DNA of 64,000 bases. Origin: Mangifera indica (Eukaryota > Streptophyta > Magnoliopsida > Sapindales > Anacardiaceae). The notes under the pieces were generated by a model. The model searched no databases. It was not told the DNA's origin and was given only the letters and a program-made list of their open reading frames with translations. The stretch lies in contig NC_058145.1 in NCBI RefSeq assembly GCF_011075055.1, positions 13,885,894 to 13,949,893 on the forward strand, written 5' to 3'. This document shows, one piece after another, positions 36,251 to 49,030 of this stretch (within the stretch, counting starts at the first letter, position 1; each line of letters opens with the position of its first letter). The position numbers and the translations under genes are program-made.

Positions 36251-38430
36251 AATATAAAACATGACTCTTTTTTTAATATTTTGTAAACAATTATATTTTT
36301 AAAAAATTTTCAGTAAATTTGAGAAGAAAACTTTGGCAGCGGAGTGGGAGCCAGTGTAGCGAGTATGAAGCTGGTATTAGGCGGTGCGAGTGGTGATAAA
36401 ACAAATATTGAATGGACGAAGAGAAGGAATCAGAAGAGATCAGAGGGGAACCAATCAATCAATCATCTCATGCTTTCTCGTTTCAAATCAAAGTTTTAGA
36501 TGGGCCCACTTCCCCTTTCTCCCTTGCCTTTTGTTACGGTTGGTAAAGATTGGGTTGAGTGATCAGACCAGTTTTAAGTTGACTTATCTATGCATCTTTC
36601 ATCTTTATGTATGGGCGGGGCTTTTGGGCCTACATACAATGAATGACTCATTGTCCTACTTGGGCTCATTGTATTCGTTGGGCTCGTTACTTGTTAAGTT
36701 TTAATATATCGGGCTGTTAAATAAAATAACCAGATTTTAGGGCGTTATAAAAAATTAACTAAATTAACATAGCCAATCTATTACATATTGGCAAAAGTGT
36801 CCCCATAAATAAATCAAATTTTTAGTCTATGTGACCATGTCTGCTATTTATAAAAATTCATCCCACTTTTCGATAGCTTTTTGGCCAAAAAATTCAATAA
36901 AAAATCAGTTACATTCATCATCCGAACTATGCAAAGCATGTTTCCACTCCGTCTCCTTTGTCGTCTATCATCATCAATGTCATTCTCCTCCACATCGGTT
37001 TTCATCACCATCAGCTTTTGAAGATTTGAATCATATTTTGTAGTGAAAATAAGAAAATGTTAGCTGTGGTTGTTTGTTTGATTCACTGTATATGTTTACG
37101 AAAAAAAAAAAGAAACTTGTGTTAATGCACTTCTTTTGGGGTTTATGTTTGAAAGTTTGTGTTTTTTGGGTTTAAGGAAGAATGTTGTGAATTTTTATGA
37201 ATGGTTTGGTAACTAGGTTGTGAGTTTATTTGAGATTCAATGAAGTTAAAGTGTACTTACATTAGATTGAGTTGATTTTAATGTGTAATGCGCAACATTG
37301 ACAAATTTTGGCCTAGAATTTGTACTTTAGTAAAGAACATTTAACACATTGCACTGAACTTCAAATAGGGGATAAGTGGTAGAGTCAAAAGTTAAAGGGG
37401 TTAATATATTTTTCCTTAGTATACTGAAATATCTAACTGGGAGGTGTATGTGCAATATTTGTAAGCTAAAGAGGCTAAATGAAATATGTAGTACACTATT
37501 AGCATAAAATTTTGGGTCATTTGAAAATTTCTTATAAATAGGGGGTATGCATGAGTTTTTCACATTGGGGGAATAAATGTAATTTTCTTTAACATATTTA
37601 GGGGTGTAAGCAAAACATCTTTAATCTTTTGGGTTTCTTAGAAGCTAATTCATGACTTGTGCAACCAAGTGAAAGAGGCTTCTTAGAAGTAATCTTTGTT
37701 CTCAAGTGTTCTTCCAAGTAGAATGTAATTAAAGTAATGCCATGTTCTTTTAGGGAAAAACATACATTTCCTTGCAAGTTAATTTTTGGGATTTTGGAAT
37801 TTATTTCAAGGAACGTTTTGTTTAAAAATGTGAAATAAATTATGAATATGTGTAATTATTAATCTATACATGTTGATTTATTTTTTACAAGTAATGCTGA
37901 AAGACCATATACAATTAACCTAAACTCGATAGTAGAGATGGATTTGAATCGAATTAATTTAGTTTGACTTATTATTTGATTCAATAACTTGATTCGAATT
38001 CACTTTGAATATTTCATTGATAATACTATTCATTTTATTAATGACATTATTGATTTTACTAATAATATTATTTGTTTGATCAATAATACTATTTATCACA
38101 TTGATGTACTATTTATTTGATCAACGATCTTTCAGAAAAATCTCCAATTTATTCAAATTTAACTTAATTTTAATTTAAATTAATCACAATAAATTCAAAT
38201 TGAATTCAAATTAACTTATCCTTGCATTCAGATCAATTTGATTTAACAAAGCTCACCCACAACGGAAGGCCCAGCCGGCGTTTTGGGCCGCAGAACTAGG
38301 CAGATAAATCTCTATAAAAGCACAGAGCATAGTAGGAAACAAAACGAAACAAGTAGATTGGTGACTGAAGATGTGAAAACACAAGGGATATCATAGCATC
38401 CACCCAAAACAAAAATAAAAAATGAAGCTC
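36250..38430. other. Intergenic, no gene seen
   Basis: Contains a GC-richer patch at about 36,310-36,700 with a 106-codon frame lacking any domain, and a possible inverted-repeat block from about 36,780 (CAAAAGTGTCCCCATAAATA) to 37,600 (inverted TACACCCCTAAATATG). At 37,935-38,230 lies another GGATTTGAATCGAATT-type block. None encodes a recognisable protein. Confidence 0.4.
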
Positions 38431-38560
38431 ATTTTAAGAAATATTATGTGTATGATTTTTATATATAAATAATAATAATATATTATTATATAATTAAATA
38501 ATTAAAAATAATATAATATATAAATATTTATACGTAAAATTATACATATAATATTATTAA
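38430..38560. repeat. AT-rich dispersed repeat copy
   Basis: Contains TATATAATTAAATAATTAAA, then AATATAATATATAAATATTT, ending ACGTAAAATTATACATATAA. Confidence 0.45.
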
Positions 38561-38955
38561 ATTCTTAAAGCCTCAAATACATCAAGATATCTAATTTACA
38601 GCATTCATTTTCCCAAATTTTTATGTAACTTTTATTTTATATTAAAAAATAAAAAGAAGCCTTTTTAATATGTACTATGATATCTATTTGGCAACGTTTT
38701 AACTGCAGCTTTGATGACTTGTATGGAATTTTATTATAGAAGCCAAATTGTAAATTATATTATGGATAAAAAATTTAATTTCTTATATTGTATATCATTT
38801 ATCGTATTATATTGAATACATCTTTTTAAAAAGTAAAATAATAAAAAATTATAATTAACATATTATTATTTTAAAAAAATTACGAACACTTTTAAAATTT
38901 TTAAATACAATTTTATTGTATCATATTTTTTCAAAAAATATATCAATATATCATA

Positions 38956-39003
38956 TATATATATATTAATATATCGTATATTTTTTTATATATATATATA
39001 TTA
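38956..39003. repeat. TA-rich microsatellite upstream of fucosidase
   Basis: Interrupted (TA)n runs about 200 bases before the fucosidase start. Any true TATA box is hidden among them. Confidence 0.6.
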
Positions 39004-39197
39004 TTATATTATAATTATAATATAATTTATTGAATGATTCTTATAACTATGAAATTTACTTGTATTTTCTCTCTTAAAATTGTTGTTGAATATTTCATAA
39101 ATTGACATTGCAACCACTTTATCTTGATAGCCTAGCCGTTTGGTCAACAAACAAAACTGCACACGATCTGACTCTGAACCAGATACATGAAATCTCA

Positions 39198-42092
39198 ATG
39201 GAGAAGAAAAGGAGCAACACTACCAACAAAACTATCATCAAAACATTAAAATTAGCAAATCCCATCTCGCAAAACATTATTGTCCTAACACTGCTTTCCC
39301 TCTGTCTCATTCCCCTTTCTGCCCTCCATAAACCACCTCCTCTTCCCATTCTACCGCTTCCTTCATCATCCCAGCTCCAATGGCAACTCTCTTCCATGGC
39401 ACTCTTCCTCCACTTTGGCATCAACACCTTTACGGATTCGGAGTGGGGTTCGGGTCACGCGGATCCGAGTGTCTTCAACCCGGTTGGACTGAATGCTTCT
39501 CAGTGGGTCCAGGTGGCCAAGGAGGCTGGATTTAACCGTGTCATACTTACTGCAAAACACCATGATGGATTCTGTTTGTGGCCAAGTGAATACACAGAGT
39601 ACAGTGTGAAGTTTGCCGAGTGGAGAAATGGAATTGGTGATGTCGTTGCTGAGCTGGCAGTTGCTGCCAAAGAGGCTGGTGTTGCGCTTGGGCTTTATCT
39701 TTCGCCTTGGGATCGCCATGAGCCATGTTACGGCAAGACTTTGGAGTATAACGAGTTCTATATGGGGCAGATGACTGAGTTGTTAACTAGGTGAATTTGT
39801 CAGAGTTTTATTTAAATTTGGAGACTTTTCTATTGATTTATTGTTATCTAGTTTTTTTTTTTTTTCATCTTTTTTAACGTTTCTTTGTCAGTTATTTACA
39901 ATTGATCGCGTTCTGGTGACTTTTTTTGCTCTGCATTGTGATTTTGATCAATAGGGTTGTTTGATTTTAAGCATTTTGAAGCTTTGCTTCTATTATGAAA
40001 TTTCTCTTTTACTGTATTTCCTAGGAATAGAATAGTTAAAACTAATCAATTGATGTAGTGTTGGATAATGGGTGAATTTGTTTGCTATTTTTGAGTTGCT
40101 TCTTTAGTTGACTTGACATTTGTATAGCTGATTGCATTTTCAGATTCTTAGAAGTTCTTTGGATCATATTTTGCTTAAGAAGATATGATTTTTGGTTTCA
40201 TTTTGTTGGTTGAAATTATGTAATGTCGTTTGGGTGACTTCATTGTCTTGGCAGTCCACTAGATTATTCAGAGAATTGAGAAGTGTGGTTTATTTTTTCG
40301 GACATGGAACAGGTATGGAGAGATCAGGGAGGTATGGTTGGATGGTGCAAAAGGTGAGGGTGAGAAGGACATGGAGTACTTCTTTGATTCTTGGTTTAGT
40401 CTCATTCATCAGCTTCAACCTGGGGCTGTCATATTTTCAGATGCTGGCCCTGACACCAGGTGGATTGGAGATGAGGCTGGTGTTGCTAGCTCCACTTGCT
40501 GGTCTCTTTTCAATCGGAGTGCTGCAACCATTGGTGGTACTGATCCTCAGTGAGTTCATTCTACTTAAAGTAGTATTTTAATTGGGATTTCTAGCTTTTA
40601 AATAGATGGTATATATGCAAAGTTATAAATCACTTAAGAGTTCCTATCTTGGTAGCAATTCTAATGTCTAGTTTAAGGGTACTTGTTTGTTTAAAACCTG
40701 ATTGCCACCATGATATGCTAACAAGTCGGATGGCCTCTACCTCATGGAGGACACGAGGAGAGTAAGCAGGATGTTGGGGACGGCCATTATAGGCTGTCTA
40801 ACTCTGTGCAGTAAACTCTTCTGCTTGCATCCATGCTTCTGGTTCAGACATTATCCCCTTCTTCTTTTGTTTGGTGACTTCTTCCAAGTTGGTTACTCTC
40901 TCCCACTTTTGTGTAGATGTTTGATATATTGATAGCTAGAAATTTACATCTAAATTTCTTTTGCACATCAGGGATTATCATTTATCAACACTTGAACCAT
41001 GCGATGAAGCAGGCATATTGTTTCACCAATTGTAATTAACTTCTGATTTATAGCTTACGAATTGATTCAAGTAATAAATAACATGCAGAGATTAAAAGGG
41101 GCACAATGCTGCATAAAAGAAAGGTTGATCTTAGTGATTGGTTTTCTATGGCTCTGTAGATTTTTTTTAAAAAAGAAAATCAGTTTTGAAAGAACCGTTG
41201 AGACTGCCATAATGGCCATTTCCTTCAGCAATTTTTGTTTCTTGCATTCTTGTTAAGATTGGAACAAAGAGATGCTAATTTTGTTTGTTTTTGACATACT
41301 AACAGATACTCTCAGGGCGGGGACCCACGAGGTCATGACTGGGTACCTGCTGAGTGTGATGTCTCCATCAGACCTGGTTGGTTTTGGCATGCATCAGAAG
41401 CTCCGAAGTCAGCACTGAAGCTTCTCGACATATACTACCAATCGGTTGGAAGAAACTGTCTCTTATTACTAAATGTACCTCCGAATTCTTCAGGCCTTAT
41501 CTCAGCTGAAGACATTCAGGTGCTTAAAGAGTTCAGTGAGCTTCGGAGCTCCATATTTTCATGTAATCTTGCTGAGAATGCTGTTGTTAGTGCAAGCAGC
41601 ACACGAGGAGGAACTAATGAATCTCGGTTTAACCCTCACAATGTCCTGAAAGAAGGTATCTACTCCTACTGGGCTCCTGAAGAAAATCAAACTCAATGGG
41701 TGTTGTTCTTAGACCTTCAGGAACCCGTATCTTTTAATGTTCTACAAATTCAAGAGCCGATTCATATGGGACAGCGTGTTATCAAGTTTCATCTGGATAT
41801 CTTGAATGAAGGGAAATGGAAGAAGTTGATTAATGGCACAACAGTGGGATATCAGAGACTCTTGCAATTTCCTACCATTAAAACTCAGCAGTTGAGGCTT
41901 GTAGTTGACAAGTCTCGAGCTGATCCTCTCATTTCTTATTTGGGACTCTTTATGGATCCATTCTCTGTTGTGAGCAACATGTCTGATACAAGCTCACCAC
42001 CATCTGATACTCAGATTATTAGGCAAATTGTGGGCAAAAAATGGCAATTGTTGGTTTCCTCATGGAATTCACTCTCCATATTCGATGTGTAA
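39198..42092 (+). CDS. FUC1: Alpha-L-fucosidase 1 (GH29), secreted
   Basis: Glycoside hydrolase family 29 enzyme removing alpha-linked fucose, in plants on Lewis-type N-glycans or cell-wall oligosaccharides. Exons 39198-39790, 40313-40549 and 41306-42092 give 538 residues. After a basic start there is a hydrophobic segment (about 27-42, IIVLTLLSLCLIPLSA), a signal peptide or anchor. The catalytic domain includes LFLHFGINTFTDSEWGSG, the conserved AKHHDGFCLWPS, GLYLSPWDRHE, and VWLDGAKGEG, whose Asp (about 208) is the expected nucleophile. SWF and GDPRGHDWVPAECDVSIRPG lead into FWHASE and LLLNVPPNSSG. The C-terminal 170 residues resemble the carbohydrate-binding-like C-terminal beta-sandwich of plant FUC1. 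The start is the first in-frame ATG after upstream stops. Close match to Arabidopsis FUC1 in motif order and length. Confidence 0.94.
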
Positions 42093-42924
42093 AAATTACA
42101 GTACATAAATTGTAATTGAACATCTTCTCCTGGGGATTTATGGCGTTTACTTTTAACCTCTTTTAATCAGAAAAAAGGGGGAAGCATTTTGATGACCGTT
42201 ACTAGACTCTGTTCATGGCAGAATGAAACTCTAGGGACACTGTATTTGGGTAGATTATAATACAGCAGATTACAAAAAATTCTTTTAAAAAAAGGCTAGC
42301 TGGGTTTAGATCCTAAAAGCTGCGGGAAAGCACACTGCATAAAAAGTTGCAGGTTTACTACAGATCCAAGATAAGAAAAGTCTACCAGAAATTTCTTAAT
42401 CTATCTAATTATGAAATTTGGGTTAGATGAGGTAAAACTCTGGAAGCCAATAGTTGTTCATATTACAATAATAACATACAAGAACCAGAGCTATCGTGTG
42501 GTTGACAATACATATCAAAAAGGCAGGCAGCCTTTGATTTTTAGCTACATTGATTCTGGTGATATTACCGTGCTGGTCACATTTCACCGAGGTTAGGCGA
42601 TCACTTCATTAATGTAGCACGTTTACCCACCTCTTCATGCACCATTTTTGTTGAACCCCAATGGATAGAATGCTGCTTCCTAATGTAATGTTTGTCTCTC
42701 ACATCAGTCATTATTGACAATAAGAGATAAATGATGCATTGACTATCCGGTGAACACCAGAAACAGAATTTCTGAAAAAAGAAGCAGCAGCAGCACAGCT
42801 TAACTGGGAAAAGAGGGGCTCAGCCACACCACTCTTCCATGAAAATAAGTAATGCATCCAGATTCCTACTATGAAAAATGCATATAGTTCCATAAAATAA
42901 ATCTGAAATACCAAACCAGAAACC
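42093..42924. other. Convergent 3' ends of fucosidase and methyltransferase
   Basis: Two genes meet tail to tail here. The sequence holds their 3' UTRs and no other gene. The short plus frame at 42,411-42,596 has no domain. Confidence 0.5.
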
Positions 42925-45590
42925 TTAAGTTATCTTGACATCTCGAAGAAGCCGGGCAGCCATTGAACCATATCTCCTAACTTCCCAATCACTAAGCTTC
43001 CCATTTGGCAGTCTAGTTACCAGCACAGAATCTTGCTCCTCATTTTCACCAACAGAATTAACTCTCTTATCCACCACATTACCACTTTCACTAATAATGT
43101 CCTCATGTTTTGTTTCATTAGTCCCAACTTCAGTTGGCTGACTGCTTTCCTGAACTGCACTTTCACCGTTCACAACAGAAGACTTCACTCCCATAATGTA
43201 GAGTTGAATACTTGGATGCTGGTACTCACTATGCATCTGCACAGTAGCAGTTAGCCCAAAACTAAAGAATATTAGACATTTTTACAACCAACCCATATAA
43301 TTCTCATTTTTTATCATCAAATCAGTGAGATGTTCCAGAACACCAATATGGGGAATTTGACATATTTTCAATGGTGAGCAGTGGTACACCTTTATATTGG
43401 TCCCAAACATTGGAAATATTCTATTCATAAATTAGGGAGGATCAGTTATGGCTATCTACTCTCTACCTGAATAACCAAAATATCTTTAAATTCTGTTAGA
43501 TATCTTTGGTTATACCCATTTGTTGGCCCTTAATCAGTTATTTGACGCTAAAAAAAGACCTAAAATAGGAGACAGTGAAGGGGAGAAAGGAAAGAAAGAT
43601 GACAAGAGAAGTACCTTGGTCTTTGGAACAACTTTCACATCAAAGTTGCTTTTCCACATGTTAAGCATTTGCTCATGGACACTGGTAGAGCGAATCTCAT
43701 ACCCCAACTAGAAAAATGGAACTATTATAGCATCTAACGAATTTATTGACAATATATCTTGCAAAGACAAAAAATTGTGGAGAATATGTGTGCTTCAAAC
43801 ACCCTACCAGAATCGTGGTTTTGGGTCCTGATAAAGCAAATATTGTCTGTAAAAGTGGTTCCAAGAGATGCTCAGCATAAACCTTAAACAAAAAACGCTT
43901 GAAATCACTGGCTTGGCTGAGCTGGTAATAAATAAGAGTACCATATTCTATTTATTTGCTTATTTCTTTTCCTCTGTATGAACACACATTTTCACAAAAA
44001 TGTAAACATCCCAAAGAACTTACAACATCAGTGCCAATGATATAGTCAAAAGGTAGAGCAACAGCCCTTATATGATCCTCATTTCCCCAATCTAGTTCTG
44101 CAACTTGGATTGAACCAAATGAATCTACAGGGTAGCAAGTTTCCGAGTAAGATAAATTCCAAAAATAAATCGGTAGCTCCAAGCATGGTTCACTATATCA
44201 TTGCTAATAATACCATTATAAGTTAATTTTAATTTAACATTCATATAATTATAGTGAAACAAACATTTTTTCATTGAAGTACAGCAGCATTCAAGATTTT
44301 TTTAGGAAAAAAAAAAAAGATGAAAAAAACATTATAGAAAACAAACATGACATGAGAAAATTAAAAATTTCATCCACACCTGAAGCAGGACTCATCTGGT
44401 TGATTCTTGAAGTATTCCGTTCTACGTTTCTCTTTAGCAATGGTAAGACCTCTTTTTGGTCTGTTGCAACAACATCACATCCTAACAATGCCATCCCTGG
44501 AAAGAAAATTCCATGTCAGACAAAAACCACCCTACCTATGGAGTTAACTATGCCCATTTAAAACAGAGTGTATAATAACTGAGTAGGAAACACCTAAATA
44601 CAGCAATATAGAAACTAACCAAATCCAGCAACTCCACAACCTGCTCCAAGTTCAAGAACACGTTTTCCTTTAAGTTTAGATGGGCAAAACCTTCCCTTTC
44701 GGCAGTTCTTTTCCTGCATGACCAAATAAGAGCAGCTTCACAATCACAAACTCAGCTTAATTGCAAAGAAACACAGAGAGCTATGTAACAATGAGTTATA
44801 AATTTAACAAGTTAAAGTTATCTTGTTCAAAGCTGTAGTCGACACTAAAACCAAGTTGATAAGCATATAAATCCCACAAAACCACTAAAACTTAAAAATA
44901 GCCAAAAACAAAAGCTAGGGAATTGGACAGGTTTCCAATGGAACTTGAATTTCTAATTGAATGCAACACCTAAAAGCAGAGTTACATAGAATTGAGTAAA
45001 TTTGTGATCATACAAAAGAAAAGAAAAATTACCAGAAATTTGACAAACACCACCGATGCATCCCAAACTGTAGTTCCTAAATGCTTGGAATTGGGATTCT
45101 ACCCACATTCACCCAAAAAAGAAACAAAAAACTGCCATTGTCAGAGAAGTAACTAATAGATACACATAACCGTTAATATAAACTAAATTACGAATTCGAT
45201 ACCTGGTAAGCAACCGAAAAGCAGGTAAATTTACAAACTTGTCTCAAAACTCATCAAATATTCTAAACATATAACAACTTTTTGAATTGTGAAAACAGTT
45301 TAGGATTCATTCAAGTAAACTAATTTACAAACTACTAATACAAAAAAGTTAATTTTGAATTGAGGAATAAAAAGACCTGAGAGAAGTGAAGTTGGTGGCC
45401 CAAGACTTCGAGGGTAACTTCAGACGTGGTTGGAGAATTCAACCTGATCCACCAAATGTACAAAGAAATCAAATAAATGATGGTACGTGAATGTAAATAA
45501 ACCGTGAATCACTGAAAATCTAACAAATCATTCAGAAACTATAGTTATGAGTAGGGATGATGATGATGACTAATACCTGTCTGCCTCCAT
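42925..45590 (-). CDS. METTL21-type (Methyltransferase family 16) protein methyltransferase
   Basis: S-adenosylmethionine-dependent enzyme of the METTL21/VCP-KMT kind, which trimethylates lysines on chaperones and ATPases. Nine exons: 45577-45590, 45377-45443, 45033-45098, 44620-44713, 44380-44496, 44024-44124, 43808-43882, 43615-43707, 42925-43236; 312 residues. Early TTVWDASVV (about 35-43) is the family's substrate-side motif. Motif I VLELGAGCGVAG (68-79) binds the cofactor, VVATDQKEVL carries the acidic ribose-binding residue, and DVVY (152-155) is the family's D-x-x-Y signature. The core ends at PSIQLYIM, followed by a tail of about 85 residues: acidic and Ser/Thr/Val-rich, then a basic LSDWEVRRYGSMAARLLRDV helix. 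The first exon has only 14 coding bases. Substrate unknown; the closest Arabidopsis protein I recall is encoded by At4g14000. Confidence 0.9.
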
Positions 45591-45599
45591 TGGCACTGA

Positions 45600-46009
45600 A
45601 AGAAACGCTTTTGATTATGTTGATCTCCACCGGGTTGTCTGTGCTGTCCTGATGTAATCCGTAGCTGCTTCAGTTTTTATGAAACAAAAATTACAGGGAA
45701 TCCGGGTTTGATTGATATCCCATCTCAACTATTCTTCTGGATATTGTCCTCTTAATAAAGATTTAAGGGATCGTGTAGGGTTAAAAGCTCATTTATCCAG
45801 GGAATTCGGGTTTAATTAATATTTTATCTCGTACTAGATTATTCAGGATTTTACCCTTACAACAGTTGATTTGGGATTTTCCCAAACAAAGTTTGAAAAC
45901 AAAGACTAATAAATGAAAAATGTCTCCGGCTACGTTGATTACGCATATGAATAACAAGTCTCTCTAGATATATAAGGTTTAGAACAAGGGAAAACTAAAT
46001 TCTCTTAAA
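45600..46009. other. Upstream region of methyltransferase gene
   Basis: Probable promoter of the minus-strand methyltransferase. I saw no clear TATA box. Rather AT-rich, no gene. Confidence 0.4.
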
Positions 46010-46010
46010 G

Positions 46011-46487
46011 GGGTGTTTGGTTTTAGTTTTTGAAGTTTACTTTGGTAATCTATCATTTATTCTCTTGTTTAATTTACCAGTAATAAAATATTATAGTAAT
46101 CTTCTATTATCAATACTGACGTGATAGATAATATAGTTGATAATCTGATTACCACATTCACCTTAGGTATTTAAAAATTACTAAGGTAATCTTGATTTTA
46201 TTATAATTATATTATTATTTATTAATTTTTTAAGACAAAAATAAATTTATTTTTAATTAATATGACAAATAATATAAAAAATATTTAAAAATAATTATAT
46301 TCAAGGGTATTTAAGTAAAATAATTTACTAGTAATCTTTTATTACCTTTAACCAAACACAATAATTATTTATACCTGTCAAATTTTATCAAATATAGTAA
46401 TCATTTATACCCAATAATCTTCTAAGTAATCTATCTTCAAGGTAATTTTTCTATTTTAGTAGTAAAACATACCCAAACCAAACGCCC
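46011..46487. mobile_element. MITE-like element with GGGYGTTTGGTTT termini, 477 bp
   Basis: The left end GGGTGTTTGGTTTTAG and the inverted right end GGGCGTTTGGTTTGGG form the terminal repeat. The interior repeats GGTAATCT, GTAATCTTTTATTAC and TACTAAGGTAATC words, so it is largely self-complementary. Ends of this type occur in PIF/Harbinger- and hAT-derived MITEs; no target duplication was clear enough to choose. Confidence 0.55.
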
Positions 46488-47290
46488 TCAAAAATATTTA
46501 AGTTAAATTGCTTGGAGAGGTTGAATAAAGACTATCAGAGCTCCAATGTATTTTGTTTTGCTTGATTTTCACTTAGATAAACACTCGAACGGCTTTCAAG
46601 ACTTCCTTTTATAATGAACTTTCGTTTTAGAAGTCAACTTAGTTGTTGGCCTAAAATGGGAGTCATTTACTCTGAAAAGATCTCTTGATTGGGCACAAAA
46701 CCTCAAGGAACGAGTATTACATACAATAGAATAAATATTCCTGACTTGAAATTTTCACTTTATCCAAAAAATAGATTTTTGATCAATTCGTCGTGGAAGA
46801 ATGTTCTCCATTATAGAATGAACATTTTAATTCCTTTAATCTTTAAGCGGGAGTGAGAACAAACTTGCTTTTGAATGGAATAATTTGAGGCATTCTATAA
46901 TAAGTTATAGAAACAAATTTAATCTTAACTTCAACTTATATAGAACAAGTATTCAATGGCTTGAACGAGCATTCAAACTTTTCTTAAGATTTTTTTTAAT
47001 AAAATCAAGGATATTATTTCGTACAATAACTTAAAACATTCTAAAATTATTAGCCCTTTGAAGAATACATAAACAGTCTCATTTGTGGAACAAACATTCT
47101 ATACAAATTTCTGGTATTTTTTAATGTTAACAAATTTTGGTCATTACATAAGTCATGTACTAAACATTGCTAATCCATTTTGTATTTATTTTGCTTGGTT
47201 TGTATTATCAAAACACACAAGTCTAACACTATTGACAAGTTTAAAGATGAAGATAAGAACTTTAGTTTAAAATTTATTGATACATAAGTT
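46488..47290. other. Intergenic, possible outer part of copia relic
   Basis: No gene. The T-rich frames here have no domain. The decayed copia sequence may begin before 47,290, but the similarity is not visible to me before the DDV motif. Confidence 0.35.
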
Positions 47291-48200
47291 TACTTTAAAA
47301 TTAGACGATGTGATTATCCTATTGTGTGAAGATAAATTATTTGAGAACATGAAACTATCACTTGGAGATAATTTACAAACCATAAAGGATTCTAATTAAG
47401 GGAGGATTCAAAAGAGTTAGAGATTACCATGACAAAAAATATTATTACAATGGTAATAATGGACCTATCCAAGCATAGTGCAAACAATTGTGAAAGGATA
47501 TGGTTGCTTTGAAGAAGACAAATGATAAGAAAAATAATAGTACAACAATTATGATTGATAATGACATTCTTTTGATAACTTGTATAGATAGGACTCAAAC
47601 TTTGAAATGTAAAAATGGTTAGGTTTTAGATTTTGTTACTTTTATCCTTGTTTGCCATGATAGAAGTTGTTTTATAGATTTGGAAAAAAAAAAGAGAATT
47701 TTTATGATATCATGTTTAGCAACAAAGAGAGAGGGCACATAAAAATCATTGGAAGTTTTTATCTTAGATTTCACAATGGTATCGTTAGGACTCTTCTTTA
47801 TATAAGATATATGCCAAGTTTTAGCTACAATTTAATTGTTTTGGGTGATTAGCTTCTCACAAGTATACATTTATTGGACGAAATGATTGGTGCAAAGTAT
47901 ACAAAAATTGTAGTATGATTCTTGAGGAAAGAGGTTGATGGAGACTTAGCTGTTAGGAAGAATGAAGATGAAGGTTTCCTAGTTCCTGTAGCAAAAATGA
48001 AAAAAAGTTAACGGGCCAGTCTAGTTTGGGGATACTATTGAAGTGGTTGAGATTGTGTCATGAATCTTTGTCCCACGGTATTCATTTATTAGATTTTATG
48101 GGTGTCTGATCTCACCATTATTGGTGTCAAGTTAGAAAGGCCTGATTACAATTTACAAATCTTTTGTCTTTTCATGTTGAAGTGTCTATAACAAATGTTC
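47290..48200 (+). pseudogene. Degenerate Ty1-copia gag-pol relic
   Basis: In shifting plus frames with many stops, pieces of a copia polyprotein appear in the right order. First is the gag end LDDVIILLCEDKLFENMKLS. Next is a ruined zinc knuckle, with GPIQA, a stop, then CKQL (cysteines lost), followed by DMVALKKTNDKKNNSTT. Then comes a protease-like stretch containing IIGSFYLRFHNGIVRTLLYI, which corresponds to GIGSVxLxxxNG..RTL..VR, and YMPSFSYNLIVLGD (VPxLxxNLISLG). Last is the gag-pre-integrase remnant RLCHESLSHGIHLLDFMG (RLWHxRLGHxxxxGL). Stops and frameshifts mean it is non-coding. No LTRs, integrase core or reverse transcriptase were found in the window. Confidence 0.72.
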
Positions 48201-49030
48201 TTTGAGGAATAGTTATCACTGTCATTGTGAAGCAAATTTGATGTAATGCATAGTTTTCAAAGCTTGCAGTCTAATGTCAAGACTTTTTGGACATATGAAA
48301 ATCTTGACTTTGAGCAGTTGGGCTACTCCAGTTTTAGCCCCTTTCTCCAACTGTGGAATTTCTTGGGCAGCTGTGACAACCAGTAAAGTTCTGCAGAAGA
48401 GATGTTTAAAATGATACCCACCCAACCAGAGAATGGCAATGCAAAAACATCTGTATGCCACAACTGTTTTTCTTTGATTTCGGGTTTCAGGCCAGCAATT
48501 GAGATATTGACAGAAAAGTATGGGCAAGAGTTGACTCTTGACTACTGCTGTGAAATATTGGTAGGATATGTGGTTTATTTACTATTGCAATGCATTTTTC
48601 TGACGCTGGTTATTGCCATTTCTAGTCTCAGTTGTTAATTAAGCGAATTTTAGTCAGCTTTGGTGCTGAACTCTCTATTGAAATGCTCTTTCTATGATGG
48701 GAAATATGATATTAGATCTATTTTAAGATATCAGGAATTAAGAAAAATCTTTGTAGCATCTTTCATTTTACATAAGATTCGGACAAAAAAGGTAAAGTTG
48801 TAACGTCAAGTCTATACTGGGAAAACAGTTCTGCTAAAAACAGATGCAATCCAACTTTAGATAGGTTTAACTGTGCAGTCCTTTATAGTCATTTGCTCAC
48901 GAAGCACGAAGATTTACATTTAAATTGAATACACTGAAACCAATACTAGAAATTAACTGTATAAATATTTTTAAGTATCGTTGGAAGCAAAATTTTTTTG
49001 GTTCAGAAGATGACAACCATAGAAGAGCTA
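48201..49030. other. Between copia relic and SCPL 3' end
   Basis: No intact gene. A short plus-strand stretch at 48,490-48,570 follows a plausible splice acceptor and reads AIEILTEKYGQELTLDYCCE, faintly like the end of a SET domain, but nothing supports it further. The last 100-150 bases before 49,031 are probably the SCPL 3' UTR. Confidence 0.3.

Noticed and set aside
40192..40581. 129-codon frame overlapping the fucosidase
   Set aside because: It runs from intron 1 across exon 2 in another frame; the exon's true frame carries the catalytic VWLDG motif.
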